A stretch of DNA of 64,000 nt, from positions 1 through 64,000 of the forward strand of contig JAGARO010000002.1 in assembly GCA_017622215.1 (NCBI GenBank). The letters run 5' to 3'. This document shows, in pieces, positions 34,825 through 44,429 of this stretch. The translations under genes and the position numbers were made by a program. Position 1 is the stretch's first letter. The number at the start of each line of letters is the position of its first letter. This stretch comes from Clostridia bacterium (GTDB lineage: Bacteria; Bacillota; Clostridia; Monoglobales; Monoglobaceae). The notes beneath the pieces were generated by a model that worked only from the letters and a program-made list of their open reading frames with translations, did no database searches and was not told the origin of the DNA.

Positions 34825-35868
34825 ATGGGATGTCTTATTGAACTTAAGAATGTAACAAAAACTTTCGATGACCAGCAGATTTTAAAGGGTATTGACCTTA
34901 AAATTCACGAAAATGAATTTCTTACTCTTCTTGGACCAAGTGGCTGCGGTAAAACTACTACGCTCCGAATTATCGGTGGCTTTGAGGAGCCTGATTCAGG
35001 GGAAATTCTTTTTAACGGAATTGAAATTTCCAAGTTACCTCCTTACAAACGAGAAATTAACACTGTATTCCAGAAGTATGCTCTCTTCCCTCACCTTGAT
35101 GTTTTCGGAAACGTAGCTTTCGGTCTTAACATCAAGAAAATGGAAAAGTCTGTAATCGAGCAGAAGGTTTCAAAAATACTTGAGCTTGTAGGCCTCTCCG
35201 GTTTTGAAAAGAGAGATGTTATGTCCCTCTCCGGCGGTCAGCAACAGCGTGTTGCAATCGCCCGTGCTCTTGTTAATGAACCAAAGGTACTCCTCCTTGA
35301 CGAGCCTTTAGGCGCACTTGACGCAAAGCTCCGTAAGGATATGCAGACTGAACTTAAGAAAATTCAGAAAGAAGTCGGCATTACATTTATTTACGTAACT
35401 CACGACCAAGAAGAGGCTCTTACTATGTCTGACACTGTTGTTGTTATGAATGACGGCGAAATCCAGCAGGTTGGCTCTGCTATCGACATATACAACGAGC
35501 CTGAAAACCGTTTTGTTGCATCATTTATCGGCGACTCAAACATTATCCCTGGACATATGATAAAAGACTGTCTTGTTGAATGGGACGGCTATGAATTTGA
35601 CTGTGTGGACAAGGGCTTTAAGGAAAATGAAGAGGCAGAAATCGTTCTCCGTCCTGAAGACATCGACATTGTTGCACCTGAAGACGCAAAAATCAACGGA
35701 ACTGTTAAGTCAGTTGTATTTAAGGGTGTTCACTATGAAATTATCGTGGAAACACCTGACAGAGATTATATGATTCATACAACAGACTTCCATCAGGTAG
35801 GTCTTTTTGTGGGTCTTACCATTGAGCCTGAAGATATTCACGTTATGTATACTATGGAGTGGATGTAG
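34825..35868 (+). CDS. potA: Spermidine/putrescine ABC transporter ATP-binding protein
   Basis: A 347-residue ABC ATPase with Walker [10 protein letters not shown], signature LSGGQQQRV, Walker B LLLDEP and a C-terminal regulatory TOBE domain (about 260-345). It is similar to sugar-importer ATPases, but the permeases and binding domain that follow are PotB/PotC/PotD types, so polyamines are the likely substrate. Starts the operon; potB begins at the base after its stop. Confidence 0.92.
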   Translation: MGCLIELKNVTKTFDDQQILKGIDLKIHENEFLTLLGPSGCGKTTTLRIIGGFEEPDSGEILFNGIEISKLPPYKREINTVFQKYALFPHLDVFGNVAFGLNIKKMEKSVIEQKVSKILELVGLSGFEKRDVMSLSGGQQQRVAIARALVNEPKVLLLDEPLGALDAKLRKDMQTELKKIQKEVGITFIYVTHDQEEALTMSDTVVVMNDGEIQQVGSAIDIYNEPENRFVASFIGDSNIIPGHMIKDCLVEWDGYEFDCVDKGFKENEEAEIVLRPEDIDIVAPEDAKINGTVKSVVFKGVHYEIIVETPDRDYMIHTTDFHQVGLFVGLTIEPEDIHVMYTMEWM

Positions 35869-36687
35869 ATGAAATATTTTAAGAATTTTATTAAACCTTA
35901 TTTAATATGGTCATTCTTAATCATTGTAATCCCTATTGCAATGATATTCCTCTACGCCTTTACTACATCAGGAAACAATCTCCTTACTGTATCATTCACC
36001 TTTGACAATTTCAGGCGTATAGCGGAATCAGTTTATGTGGCTGTATTTTTTAAATCAATAAAGCTTGGACTTATAACTGTTGTGGCATGTCTTTTCCTTG
36101 GCTATACCTTTGCATTCATTATCTCACGCTTCAAGGAAAGTGTGCAGGATATTCTTATCCTTATCGTTACAATCCCTATGTGGATTAACTTACTTTTAAG
36201 AACATACGCGTGGATGAGCATTCTTTCCTACAACGGAATTATGAACTCATTACTTATGAAAATTGGTCTTCCGCCGATTTTTGATATTTACACAGACTAT
36301 GCCGTAATTATAGGTCTTATCTGTAACTTCCTGCCTTTTATGATTATTCCTATCCATACATCATTAAGCAAAATGGATAAATCTCTCATTGAGGCATCCT
36401 ACGATTTAGGGGCTACACCTATTCAGACCTTTTTTAAGGTTACACTTAAATTATCTATGCCAGGCGTTATAAACGGCTCAATTATGGTTTTCCTTTTATC
36501 AATCTCCACCTTCGTTATTCCAAAGCTTTTAGGTGGCGGTCAGTATGTCCTTATCGGAAACCTTATTGAAAACCAGTTTATTTCCGTTGGCGACTGGAAC
36601 TTTGGTAGTGCGATTTCTCTTATTCTTGCAGTTATTATTCTTATCGCTGTAAGACTCACAAAGAAATTCGACAGAAATGAGGTGTGA
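35869..36687 (+). CDS. potB: Spermidine/putrescine ABC transporter permease PotB
   Basis: A 272-residue permease with six hydrophobic segments and the cytoplasmic EAA loop EASYDLGATPIQTFFKVTLK that contacts PotA. Forms the channel with the PotC domain of the next gene, which starts one base after its stop. Confidence 0.92.
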   Translation: MKYFKNFIKPYLIWSFLIIVIPIAMIFLYAFTTSGNNLLTVSFTFDNFRRIAESVYVAVFFKSIKLGLITVVACLFLGYTFAFIISRFKESVQDILILIVTIPMWINLLLRTYAWMSILSYNGIMNSLLMKIGLPPIFDIYTDYAVIIGLICNFLPFMIIPIHTSLSKMDKSLIEASYDLGATPIQTFFKVTLKLSMPGVINGSIMVFLLSISTFVIPKLLGGGQYVLIGNLIENQFISVGDWNFGSAISLILAVIILIAVRLTKKFDRNEV

Positions 36688-36688
36688 T

Positions 36689-38521
36689 ATGCTTAAAAGA
36701 TTAAACAAGTTACCTTCATATCTGTATATTGCACTTTGTTTTGCATTTTTCTATCTGCCTATCATTGTGACAATTATTTTCTCCTTTAACGAGTCTAAAT
36801 CCCTTACACATTTTACAGGATTTTCACTCAGGTGGTACGGAGAGCTTATTAAAAATCAGGACGTTATGAGCGCTGTTTACGTTTCCTTATCAATTGCTAT
36901 TATTGCTACTGCAATATCCACAGTTTTGGGAACACTTACAGCAATCGGTCTTTCGGACTGCAGAAAGATTTTAAGGGAATGGACACTTACTGTAAACGAT
37001 ATTCCGATTATGAATCCTGAAATCGTTACAGCTATCGGTCTTATGCTCCTTTTCTCATCTCTTAAAATGGAAAAGGGTTATCTTACAATGTTACTTGCTC
37101 ACATCTGCTTCTGTACACCTTATGTTATTACCTCGGTTTATCCTAAGGTACGTGAGCTTGACAAAAATATTGCTAACGCTGCTATGGACCTGGGTGCAAC
37201 TCCCTGGCAGGCTCTTACAAAGGTTATTATACCTATCTTAAAGCCAGGTATTTTTGCAGGAATTCTCCTTGCCTTTACAATGTCAATCGACGACTTTGTT
37301 ATTTCCTACTTTGTATCAGGCAACGGCGTTATGAATATTTCAATTATAGTTTATAATATGACAAAGCGTGTTAACCCTACAATTAACGCACTTTCAACAT
37401 TGCTTATTCTTGTAATTGTAATTATTCTTTTGATTGTAAACCTTCTTCCTCTTATCAAGAAGAAAAAATCAAAGGTTTTCAACAGAATTTTAGCTGGTGG
37501 ATTTTGCCTTATATTCTTCTTTACGGCATTTTCCTATTTCAACAGCAGTACAACAAAAGTGCTCAAGGTTTACAACGCAGGTGAATACATTGATACAGAG
37601 CTTATTACAAAGTTTGAGGAAGAGTATAACTGTTCTGTAGTTTACGAAACCTTTGACTCAAACGAATCAATGTACACAAAGCTTTTATCAGGTGAAGAAT
37701 ATGACATTATTATTCCCTCTGACTATATGATTGAGCGTCTTATAAAAGAAGATTTTCTTCAGGAAATTGACTGGAGTCTTATTCCAAACAAAGATAATCT
37801 TATTCCTGAAATTATGGACAAGAGCTTTGACCCGGGTAATAAATATACTGTTCCATACTTCTGGGGTAACGTTGGTATTCTCTATGATACAACTGTTGTT
37901 GAGGAAGCTGACCTTACAGGCTGGGAAATTTTAAGAAATCCTAAGTACAACGGAAAGATTTATATGTATGATTCAGAGCGAGACTCTATGATGGTTGCCT
38001 TAAAGGCTTTAGGCTATTCAATGAATACTACAAACAGAAACGAAATTTATCAGGCTTATGAATGGCTACTTAAACAGAAAGAGCTTGTTGACCCGATTTA
38101 TGTTGGGGACGAAGTTATCGACAATATGATTTCAGGAAATAAGGCTATGGCGGTTGTATATTCGGGAGATGCATCATATATTATTACTGAAAACCCAAAT
38201 CTCGACTATTTTGCTCCTGTTGAGGGAACAAATATGTGGTATGACGCTATGGTGCTTACAAAGTTCTGCGAAGATACTGACCTGGCTCACGAATTTATGA
38301 ACTTTATGCTGGACGAAGAAAACGCATTACTTAACACTGATACAGTTGGCTATGCAGGTTACACTACAAACGCCTTTGAAGAAATGAAAAATACCACCTA
38401 CGAGGGCGTTTCAGCCTACGAGCCGAGAACAGGTAATGAAAAAGATGAAATCTTTGGCTATCAGGACCCTGAAACTAAAAAATATTTCTCTGAATTATGG
38501 ACAAAGGTTAAATCACATTAA
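36689..38521 (+). CDS. potCD: PotC permease fused to PotD polyamine-binding domain
   Basis: A 610-residue fusion. Residues 1-265 form a PotC permease with its own EAA-type loop (AAMDLGATPWQALTKVIIP). After a further hydrophobic segment (about 270-290), residues 295-610 form a PotD-like substrate-binding protein, beginning KVLKVYNAGEYIDTELITKF and containing IIPSDYMIERL and the ligand-pocket FWGNVGILYD. The extra helix tethers the binding domain outside. The start at 36689 has a GAGGTG site. There is no separate potD in the operon, so the transporter is complete with three genes. Such fusions are known in other Firmicutes. Ends in a terminator. Confidence 0.92.
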   Translation: MLKRLNKLPSYLYIALCFAFFYLPIIVTIIFSFNESKSLTHFTGFSLRWYGELIKNQDVMSAVYVSLSIAIIATAISTVLGTLTAIGLSDCRKILREWTLTVNDIPIMNPEIVTAIGLMLLFSSLKMEKGYLTMLLAHICFCTPYVITSVYPKVRELDKNIANAAMDLGATPWQALTKVIIPILKPGIFAGILLAFTMSIDDFVISYFVSGNGVMNISIIVYNMTKRVNPTINALSTLLILVIVIILLIVNLLPLIKKKKSKVFNRILAGGFCLIFFFTAFSYFNSSTTKVLKVYNAGEYIDTELITKFEEEYNCSVVYETFDSNESMYTKLLSGEEYDIIIPSDYMIERLIKEDFLQEIDWSLIPNKDNLIPEIMDKSFDPGNKYTVPYFWGNVGILYDTTVVEEADLTGWEILRNPKYNGKIYMYDSERDSMMVALKALGYSMNTTNRNEIYQAYEWLLKQKELVDPIYVGDEVIDNMISGNKAMAVVYSGDASYIITENPNLDYFAPVEGTNMWYDAMVLTKFCEDTDLAHEFMNFMLDEENALLNTDTVGYAGYTTNAFEEMKNTTYEGVSAYEPRTGNEKDEIFGYQDPETKKYFSELWTKVKSH

Positions 38522-38527
38522 CTATTG

Positions 38528-38553
38528 GGGACGGAATTTTCCGTCCCTTTTTT
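38528..38553 (+). terminator. terminator after potCD
   Basis: GGGACGGAA and its complement form a compact stem followed by six T. The next gene's ribosome site begins four bases later. Confidence 0.85.
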
Positions 38554-38567
38554 ATCAGGAGGATAAA

Positions 38568-40283
38568 ATGAAAAAAATTTCAATTACAAGATGTATTATC
38601 TTAATTCTTGCAACAATTATCGTTTTTCAGTCATCATACTTTCCTTTAAACCGCGTTAACGCTGACTCTGACGAAATCCGCGGTGTATGGGTTGCAACGG
38701 TTTTAGGACTTGACTATCCAAAAGAGGCTACTAAAAATGAGGCCACACTTAAAAGCCGTATTGATGATATAGTAAATAAAACATTTGACTGTGGTCTTAA
38801 CACCATCTATTTTCAGGTCCGACCTTCCTGTGATGCATTATACCCATCAGAGATTTTTCCCTGGTCAGTATATTTAACAGGGGAATACGGCGTTTCACCC
38901 GAAAATAATTTTGACCCTCTTGAATACATAATTGAAAGGGCTCACGCAAAGGGAATTTCCCTTCATGCCTGGATAAATCCATACAGAGTTACTATGTATG
39001 AATCTGACCCTGTGCCTGAATTTGCAAAAGGTATCTCCTTTAAGGGAGGGGACGGAAAAACCTATTTAGACCCAGGCAAAAATGAGTCAAAAGAGCTTGT
39101 AATTAAGGGCATTGAAGAAATTATAAGGAATTATGATGTGGACGGAATTCATTTAGACGACTACTTCTATCCCTCCTGTTCCTATGACGATACAACTACC
39201 TATAACGAAAACCCGAGAGGTTTTTCAGATATTGCTGACTGGCGAAGAGATAATATAACCTCACTCATAAGCGACATAAAAACTACAATTAAAGATTATG
39301 ATTCTTCAATCATTTTCAGCGTCAGCCCTGCAGGAATCTGGGACAACAAAAAGAACAATCCTTTAGGCAGTAATACAAGCGGACACAGCACCTATTCCCA
39401 AAGCTATGCTGACACAAGGTTATGGGTTAAGAAAAATCTTGTTGATGTTATTATTCCGCAGATTTACTGGGAAAACGGCAACAGCGCCGCTGACTTTAAG
39501 ACTGTTCTTGACTGGTGGAGCGATGTTCAGTCAGGCACAAAAACCAAGCTCGTAATCGGACTTGGGGCGTATCGTGCTGACGAAGCAACGTCAGGCTCAG
39601 TTTGGTATGGCACAAATGAACTGTCGAAACAGATTGCACAGCTTCGAGCAAAAAAACAGGTTTCAGGCTACTCCATTTACAGACTTGAGTCAATTAACCC
39701 AGGGCTGAAAGATATGCTTGTATCAAAAAATTCAAGTCAGATTTTTACTGATTTAGACAATCAGCCTTGGGCAAAGCAGTCAATCGAAAACCTTTACAAA
39801 AAAGGGATAATTAACGGCTACGACGACGGCACATTTAAAGGTGCAGGAAAAATCACAAGAGCTGATTTTACAGTTTTACTCACAAGAGTTTCAGGAAAAA
39901 ATGCTGAATTTACAGACAACTTCTCCGACGTACTTCCTACAAAATACTACTACAAGGAAATCGGCATCGCAAAAGCACTTGGTATTGCAGGGGGTGTAGG
40001 GGACAACAACTTTATGCCTGAAAGTAACACCACAAGGCAGGATATGGCTGTTTTAGTTTATCGTTTCTTAAATTCAGAGGGATTGATTGAAGGCTTTAAC
40101 ACTGCAAACTACGAAGAATTTACTGACGGAGAGGAAATAAGGGATTACGCAAGAAATCCTGTTTCAGCCCTTACTGAAATGAAAATTTTAAAAGGTTACG
40201 AGGACGGCAGTTTCCAGCCTTACGGACTTGTTACAAGAGCAGAGACAGCAGTTGTTATAGAAAGACTTTCAGCGCTCCTTTAG
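38568..40283 (+). CDS. Secreted GHL10-type glycoside hydrolase with three SLH domains
   Basis: A 571-residue secreted protein. An N-terminal signal peptide (about 1-30) is followed by a GHL10 (DUF187/PF02638) TIM-barrel domain, about 35-375, with IRGVWVATV, YFQVRPSCDALYPS, HAWINPYR and a DGIHLDDYFYP acidic motif. Residues 390-571 hold three SLH repeats, each with a DDGTFKGAGKITRAD-like core. SLH domains anchor proteins to the cell wall, so it probably trims wall or surface glycans; its substrate is unknown. The ATG at 38568 has AGGAGG before it. Confidence 0.87.
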   Translation: MKKISITRCIILILATIIVFQSSYFPLNRVNADSDEIRGVWVATVLGLDYPKEATKNEATLKSRIDDIVNKTFDCGLNTIYFQVRPSCDALYPSEIFPWSVYLTGEYGVSPENNFDPLEYIIERAHAKGISLHAWINPYRVTMYESDPVPEFAKGISFKGGDGKTYLDPGKNESKELVIKGIEEIIRNYDVDGIHLDDYFYPSCSYDDTTTYNENPRGFSDIADWRRDNITSLISDIKTTIKDYDSSIIFSVSPAGIWDNKKNNPLGSNTSGHSTYSQSYADTRLWVKKNLVDVIIPQIYWENGNSAADFKTVLDWWSDVQSGTKTKLVIGLGAYRADEATSGSVWYGTNELSKQIAQLRAKKQVSGYSIYRLESINPGLKDMLVSKNSSQIFTDLDNQPWAKQSIENLYKKGIINGYDDGTFKGAGKITRADFTVLLTRVSGKNAEFTDNFSDVLPTKYYYKEIGIAKALGIAGGVGDNNFMPESNTTRQDMAVLVYRFLNSEGLIEGFNTANYEEFTDGEEIRDYARNPVSALTEMKILKGYEDGSFQPYGLVTRAETAVVIERLSALL

Positions 40284-40297
40284 TCGCTCTAAAATTG

Positions 40298-40326
40298 TTG
40301 ACTTTTGTCATCTGTAATGGTATACT
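40298..40326 (+). promoter_or_regulatory. promoter of the NhaC-family gene
   Basis: TTGACT (40298-40303) and TATACT (40321-40326) with a 17-base spacer, 32 bases before the start codon. Confidence 0.85.
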
Positions 40327-40358
40327 AAAGATAATTTATGGTACGAAAGGATGTTTTT

Positions 40359-41966
40359 ATGAAAAACACAAAGAAACTTATTTCCTTAATCGGAATAATG
40401 GCTCTTGTAGTTGTTATGGCACTTTCAATGACAGTTTTTGCCGAAGGCGAAGATGTTGCAACAGCTAATATGTTTGCAGGCTCATTCTGGTCATTAGTTC
40501 CTCCGATTATCGCTATCGGTCTTGCACTTATCACAAAGGAAGTTTATTCTTCACTCTTTGTTGGTATTTTAGTTGGTGCATTCTTCTCAACAGGCGGTTT
40601 CCACCCTGTTCTTGCAATGGATAACCTCTTAAACGAAGGTATTGTTGCTGCTGTTTCAGGAACTGCAGGAATTTTCGTATTCCTTGTTGTTCTCGGCGTT
40701 CTCGTTGCTTTAGTTAATAAAGCCGGCGGCAGTGCAGCTTTCGGTGCCTGGGCTGAAAAGAATATTCACAGCCGTGCAGGTGCTATGATTGCTACATTTA
40801 TTTTAGGCGTTCTTATCTTTATTGACGACTATTTCAACTGTCTTACTGTTGGTTCAGTTATGAAGCCTGTTACAGACAGACAGAAGATTTCAAGAGCTAA
40901 GCTTGCATATCTTATTGATGCTACAGCAGCTCCAATCTGTATGATTGCTCCTATTTCTTCATGGGCTGCTGCTGTTGCAAGCTACGCTCCGGAGGGACAG
41001 GGACTTTCACTCTTTATAAAAGCTATCCCATTTAACTTCTATTCACTCCTCACATTCGTGTTCATCATCGGACTTGTTGTATTAAAATTTGACTTTGGTC
41101 CTATGAAGCTCCACGAAATGAACGCTATGCTTAAGGGCGACCTTTATACATCAGGGGACAGAGCTGAATCAGAAGCTGTTGAACCAAACCCAAGAGGTAA
41201 GGTTATTGACCTTATTTTACCTGTTGTTGTACTTATCGTAGTTTGTGTTCTTGCTCTTATCTATGTTGGCGGATATTTTGCTGGCGAAACTTTTGTTAAC
41301 GCTTTCGCTAACACAGATGCAACTGTTGGTCTCCCATGGGGCGGTATTGTTGCTCTTACAATTACAATTATCTACTTAATGGTAAGACGCGTGGTTACTT
41401 TCAAGGAAGCTATGGATTGTATTCCAAAGGGATTTATTGCAATGGTTCCTGCTATTTTAATTCTTACATTTGCTACTGCTCTTAAAAATATGACAGGTCT
41501 TCTTGGTGCTGACGTTTACGTTGCAGGTCTTATGGAAGGTGCTGCTGCTGGTCTTGCAAAGTTCCTCCCTGCTATTATCTTCGTTGTAGCTTGCATCCTT
41601 GCATTCTCAACAGGTACATCATGGGGAACATTCGGAATTCTTATTCCAATCGTAGTTGCAATTTACCCGGCAACTGACCCACTTATGATTATTGGTATGT
41701 CAGCTTGTCTTGCAGGTGCTGTTTGCGGCGACCACTGTTCACCAATTTCAGATACAACAATTATGTCATCTGCTGGTGCTGAATGTAACCACATTAACCA
41801 CGTTTCAACTCAGCTCCCTTATGCTATTACTGTTGCTGCTATTTCATTCGTTACATACATTCTCGCAGGTTTCGTTCCAAATGCATGGATTTGTCTCCCT
41901 GTTGGTATCGTACTTACAATTGCAACACTTTTAGTTATTAAAGCTGTTACAAAGGATAAGCAGTAA
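40359..41966 (+). CDS. NhaC-family sodium/proton or substrate antiporter
   Basis: A 535-residue polytopic membrane protein of the NhaC/Na_H_antiporter family, with SFWSLVPPIIAIGLALITKEVYSS, the IFIDDYFNCLTVG and TGTSWGTFGILIPI motifs, and about 11-12 hydrophobic segments. Some relatives exchange amines or organic acids, so its substrate is open. Its N-terminus looks like a signal peptide with a VFA-EGE cleavage site, unusual for this family. The start at 40359 has GAAAGGA; the ATG at 40338 does not. It has its own promoter and terminator. Confidence 0.85.
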   Translation: MKNTKKLISLIGIMALVVVMALSMTVFAEGEDVATANMFAGSFWSLVPPIIAIGLALITKEVYSSLFVGILVGAFFSTGGFHPVLAMDNLLNEGIVAAVSGTAGIFVFLVVLGVLVALVNKAGGSAAFGAWAEKNIHSRAGAMIATFILGVLIFIDDYFNCLTVGSVMKPVTDRQKISRAKLAYLIDATAAPICMIAPISSWAAAVASYAPEGQGLSLFIKAIPFNFYSLLTFVFIIGLVVLKFDFGPMKLHEMNAMLKGDLYTSGDRAESEAVEPNPRGKVIDLILPVVVLIVVCVLALIYVGGYFAGETFVNAFANTDATVGLPWGGIVALTITIIYLMVRRVVTFKEAMDCIPKGFIAMVPAILILTFATALKNMTGLLGADVYVAGLMEGAAAGLAKFLPAIIFVVACILAFSTGTSWGTFGILIPIVVAIYPATDPLMIIGMSACLAGAVCGDHCSPISDTTIMSSAGAECNHINHVSTQLPYAITVAAISFVTYILAGFVPNAWICLPVGIVLTIATLLVIKAVTKDKQ

Positions 41967-41981
41967 TATACAACTAAAATC

Positions 41982-42012
41982 AAAAGAGGAAAATCAATGA
42001 TTTTCCTCTTTT
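41982..42012 (+). terminator. terminator after the NhaC-family gene
   Basis: A 13-bp stem (41982-41994 with 42000-42012), loop CAATG, followed by further T. The -35 box of the next promoter starts five bases later. Confidence 0.9.
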
Positions 42013-42016
42013 TTTA

Positions 42017-42045
42017 TTGCAATTATTCTTATTTTATGGTATATT
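42017..42045 (+). promoter_or_regulatory. promoter of the SGNH/CBM9-like gene
   Basis: TTGCAA (42017-42022) and TATATT (42040-42045), 17-base spacer. Confidence 0.75.
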
Positions 42046-42079
42046 TTAGTTGATTTATATAAGAAAGCAGGATACATTT

Positions 42080-43654
42080 ATGAATACTGAAAATAATTAT
42101 TTTTATATTGCACAGTTCGGCAAGGATGACTACTCAATGTCTAGCGAGCTTTCAGTTTCAACTTTTGTTGAATACTTAACAAACGAGGAAGCACAGACAG
42201 GGGCAACAGGAACTGCAAAAGTTCTCTGGGACAAAAAAGGTCTTTATATTTATGTAAAGGTTGAGGACAATACTCCTGACACTACCTCTGACAAGGTATG
42301 GGAAAACGATTCAGTTGAAATTTACATTGATGAAGAAAACATAAAATCCTATACACCTGACAGTGGCTGTGCCCAGTACATTATCGGCAGGGACGGCACT
42401 GTTGCCTACGGTTCAATGCCCGGTACAAAGAAAGAAATTGATTTTAAAGTAGAGGATTTTAAGGATTATTACATCGTTAAAGCCTATATTCCTTTCACAA
42501 AAGAAATTACAGGCTACAGGAAATATATTGGTTTTGATGTTAAAATTAACGACCGCAGAGACGGAAAGCATTGCTCTGTATCCGTATGGAGCGACAGAAC
42601 TGGCTTTAGCTTTTCTTCTACCTGCTACTATGGAAATCTCCTTTTATTGAACGATGAAGAATTTAAGAATACAGATAAATTTATTGTAAAATCTTCAGAA
42701 AGGATTTTAGCTCCTGACTCAATTTTCACAGGCAATGACGTTCTTCTTCCTATGAAAAATCTCTTTGAAACCACAGGCCGTATGCACCCCCGTTTCAATG
42801 AAGAAAATAAGATTTATACTGCACTTCTTGATAAAACTGTTCTAACTCTTAAAGAGGGAGACAAGTTTATTAAACTTGGCAAGAAAAAGTTTAAAGGACA
42901 GGACGCTATAAAGGTTATAGATGGGGAGGTTTTTGTCCCTGCAACTCTTCTTGAAAAAACAGGACTTATAACCTTTGAAAAGGATGACATACAGAAAGTC
43001 GGAAAGGTTACAATAAACCTCGATTTACTTATAAGCAAGTATTCACTCCGAGACAAGACCTTCTACTTCTTAGGGGACAGTATTACCTACGGAGCCTGTG
43101 CCTCCGACCTTAAATACAACTACCCAAACACATTCCACCGTCTTAATCCGCAGATTGGCGAGCTTGTAAACTATGCAGTTCCAGGTTGGCTTGTGTCCTG
43201 CAATATGGTGCCTTGTGTTGATACTATGGGAGATGAGGCTGATGCAGTTATCCTTAAGGGCGGAATTAACGACTTTAACACAAATCAGCCTTTAGGGGAA
43301 TTTGGCGATACTACTTGTGACACTTTCTACGGTGCTCTTGACACAATTATGAAAAAGCTCTCAAAAAAGTACCTCGACAAGTATCTCCTTGTTATGACTC
43401 CACTTAAAACAAGTCCAAGCCACGGACACTATCACAACGGCGGAAGCCTTGACGATTTCTGTAATGCAATTATTAAAGTTGCAGGGAAGTATGCTATCCC
43501 TGTTTTAGATTTAAACAAGGTTTCAGGCATAAACTCTGAAGCATTTTCTATGGGTTATTATACAGCCGACGGTCTCCATCCAACAGATAAAGGCTATGAG
43601 AGAATTGCAAATCTTCTCTCGGCTGAAGTGAAAAAACATTTCTGGGTTGACTAA
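42080..43654 (+). CDS. CBM9-like / stalk / SGNH-hydrolase multidomain protein
   Basis: A 524-residue protein. Residues 1-190 resemble a family 9 carbohydrate-binding or DOMON-like domain with VWENDSVEIYIDEENIKS. Residues about 210-315 look like a copper-amine-oxidase-type stalk domain (LLPMKNLFETTGR, GEVFVPATLLEKTG). Residues about 325-524 form an SGNH esterase: GDSITYGA with the nucleophile Ser, a GGINDF block, and ADGLHPTDKGYERI with the catalytic Asp/His. It may deacetylate glycans. No signal peptide is visible, which is odd for this domain set. The start at 42080 is the only ATG with a nearby ribosome site. Confidence 0.75.
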   Translation: MNTENNYFYIAQFGKDDYSMSSELSVSTFVEYLTNEEAQTGATGTAKVLWDKKGLYIYVKVEDNTPDTTSDKVWENDSVEIYIDEENIKSYTPDSGCAQYIIGRDGTVAYGSMPGTKKEIDFKVEDFKDYYIVKAYIPFTKEITGYRKYIGFDVKINDRRDGKHCSVSVWSDRTGFSFSSTCYYGNLLLLNDEEFKNTDKFIVKSSERILAPDSIFTGNDVLLPMKNLFETTGRMHPRFNEENKIYTALLDKTVLTLKEGDKFIKLGKKKFKGQDAIKVIDGEVFVPATLLEKTGLITFEKDDIQKVGKVTINLDLLISKYSLRDKTFYFLGDSITYGACASDLKYNYPNTFHRLNPQIGELVNYAVPGWLVSCNMVPCVDTMGDEADAVILKGGINDFNTNQPLGEFGDTTCDTFYGALDTIMKKLSKKYLDKYLLVMTPLKTSPSHGHYHNGGSLDDFCNAIIKVAGKYAIPVLDLNKVSGINSEAFSMGYYTADGLHPTDKGYERIANLLSAEVKKHFWVD

Positions 43655-43657
43655 CAA

Positions 43658-43686
43658 AAAAGCATCTACAAATTGTAGATGCTTTT
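43658..43686. terminator. bidirectional terminator
   Basis: A 13-bp stem (43658-43670 with 43674-43686) serves both the SGNH gene and the convergent SLH gene. Confidence 0.9.
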
Positions 43687-43689
43687 ATT

Positions 43690-44346
43690 TTATTTACTTT
43701 CAAGTATTGTCCTGAATGTGCGAAGCTCATAGATGTCTGTTCCGTCATAACAGATAAACTTTGTTTTCTGGTCAGCTTCGCTGAAATAACTTTCAAAGTG
43801 TGGAATATCAATACTTCTTAAAAACATTGCGGCCACGTCATTTCTGCTTGCATTTTCATCCATATTCTTAAGGTCGTCCCAGTAAATTCTATACATAAGA
43901 GCATATTCAGTATATCCCTTTGGATAACCAAGCAACTCTTCAGCAGCAGGACCAAGACCTACTGCACAGATAAGGATTTTACAAACTTCATTATGGCTTA
44001 TAAATCTTTCGCCGTTGAAATTTCCCTTTTCATCTCCGTTAAACACGCCTTTGCTCTTTAAGATGTTAGCATATTTATAATACCAGCAGTTCTCAGGAAC
44101 ATCAGGGAAAGTTGTTGTAATTTCCTCATTTTCGTCAATGCCCATTGTTACGCAGAGCATTTTTGCAACTTCTCCACGGGTTATATAATCCTCAAGCCTT
44201 AAGTTGCCGTCTGTATCTCCCTCAAAGATATGATACTTTTTAAGCTCCGACTTATCAATTTCACTTAAAGCTCCCTCGTAGGACATTGCAACTGCAGTTG
44301 TCAACAGCATTGAGGCTATTATTAAAAATGAAATTATCTTTTTCAT
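43690..44346 (-). CDS. Secreted SLH-domain protein
   Basis: A 218-residue protein with an N-terminal signal peptide (MKKIISFLIIASMLLTTAVA) and two clear SLH repeats, the second beginning FPDVPENCWYYKYANILKSK, plus a third, weaker repeat. Nothing else is present, so it may be an S-layer or wall-binding accessory. The ATG at 44346 has AGGAGTT before it. It has its own promoter and a terminator shared with the convergent gene. Confidence 0.85.
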   Translation of the reverse strand: MKKIISFLIIASMLLTTAVAMSYEGALSEIDKSELKKYHIFEGDTDGNLRLEDYITRGEVAKMLCVTMGIDENEEITTTFPDVPENCWYYKYANILKSKGVFNGDEKGNFNGERFISHNEVCKILICAVGLGPAAEELLGYPKGYTEYALMYRIYWDDLKNMDENASRNDVAAMFLRSIDIPHFESYFSEADQKTKFICYDGTDIYELRTFRTILESK

Positions 44347-44365
44347 AAAATCAACTCCTGTTTCT

Positions 44366-44394
44366 ATTTTACAATATCTGATTGGCTGTGTCAA
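44366..44394 (-). promoter_or_regulatory. promoter of the SLH-protein gene
   Basis: On the minus strand TTGACA (44389-44394) and TAAAAT (44366-44371) have a 17-base spacer. The -35 box directly abuts the T-run of the V-ATPase terminator. Confidence 0.85.
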
Positions 44395-44398
44395 CAAA

Positions 44399-44426
44399 AA
44401 AACAACCTGATAAATCAGGTTGTTTT
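44399..44426 (-). terminator. terminator of the V-ATPase operon
   Basis: AAAACAACCTGA (44399-44410) pairs with 44415-44426, followed on the minus strand by a T-run. Confidence 0.88.
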
Positions 44427-44429
44427 ATG

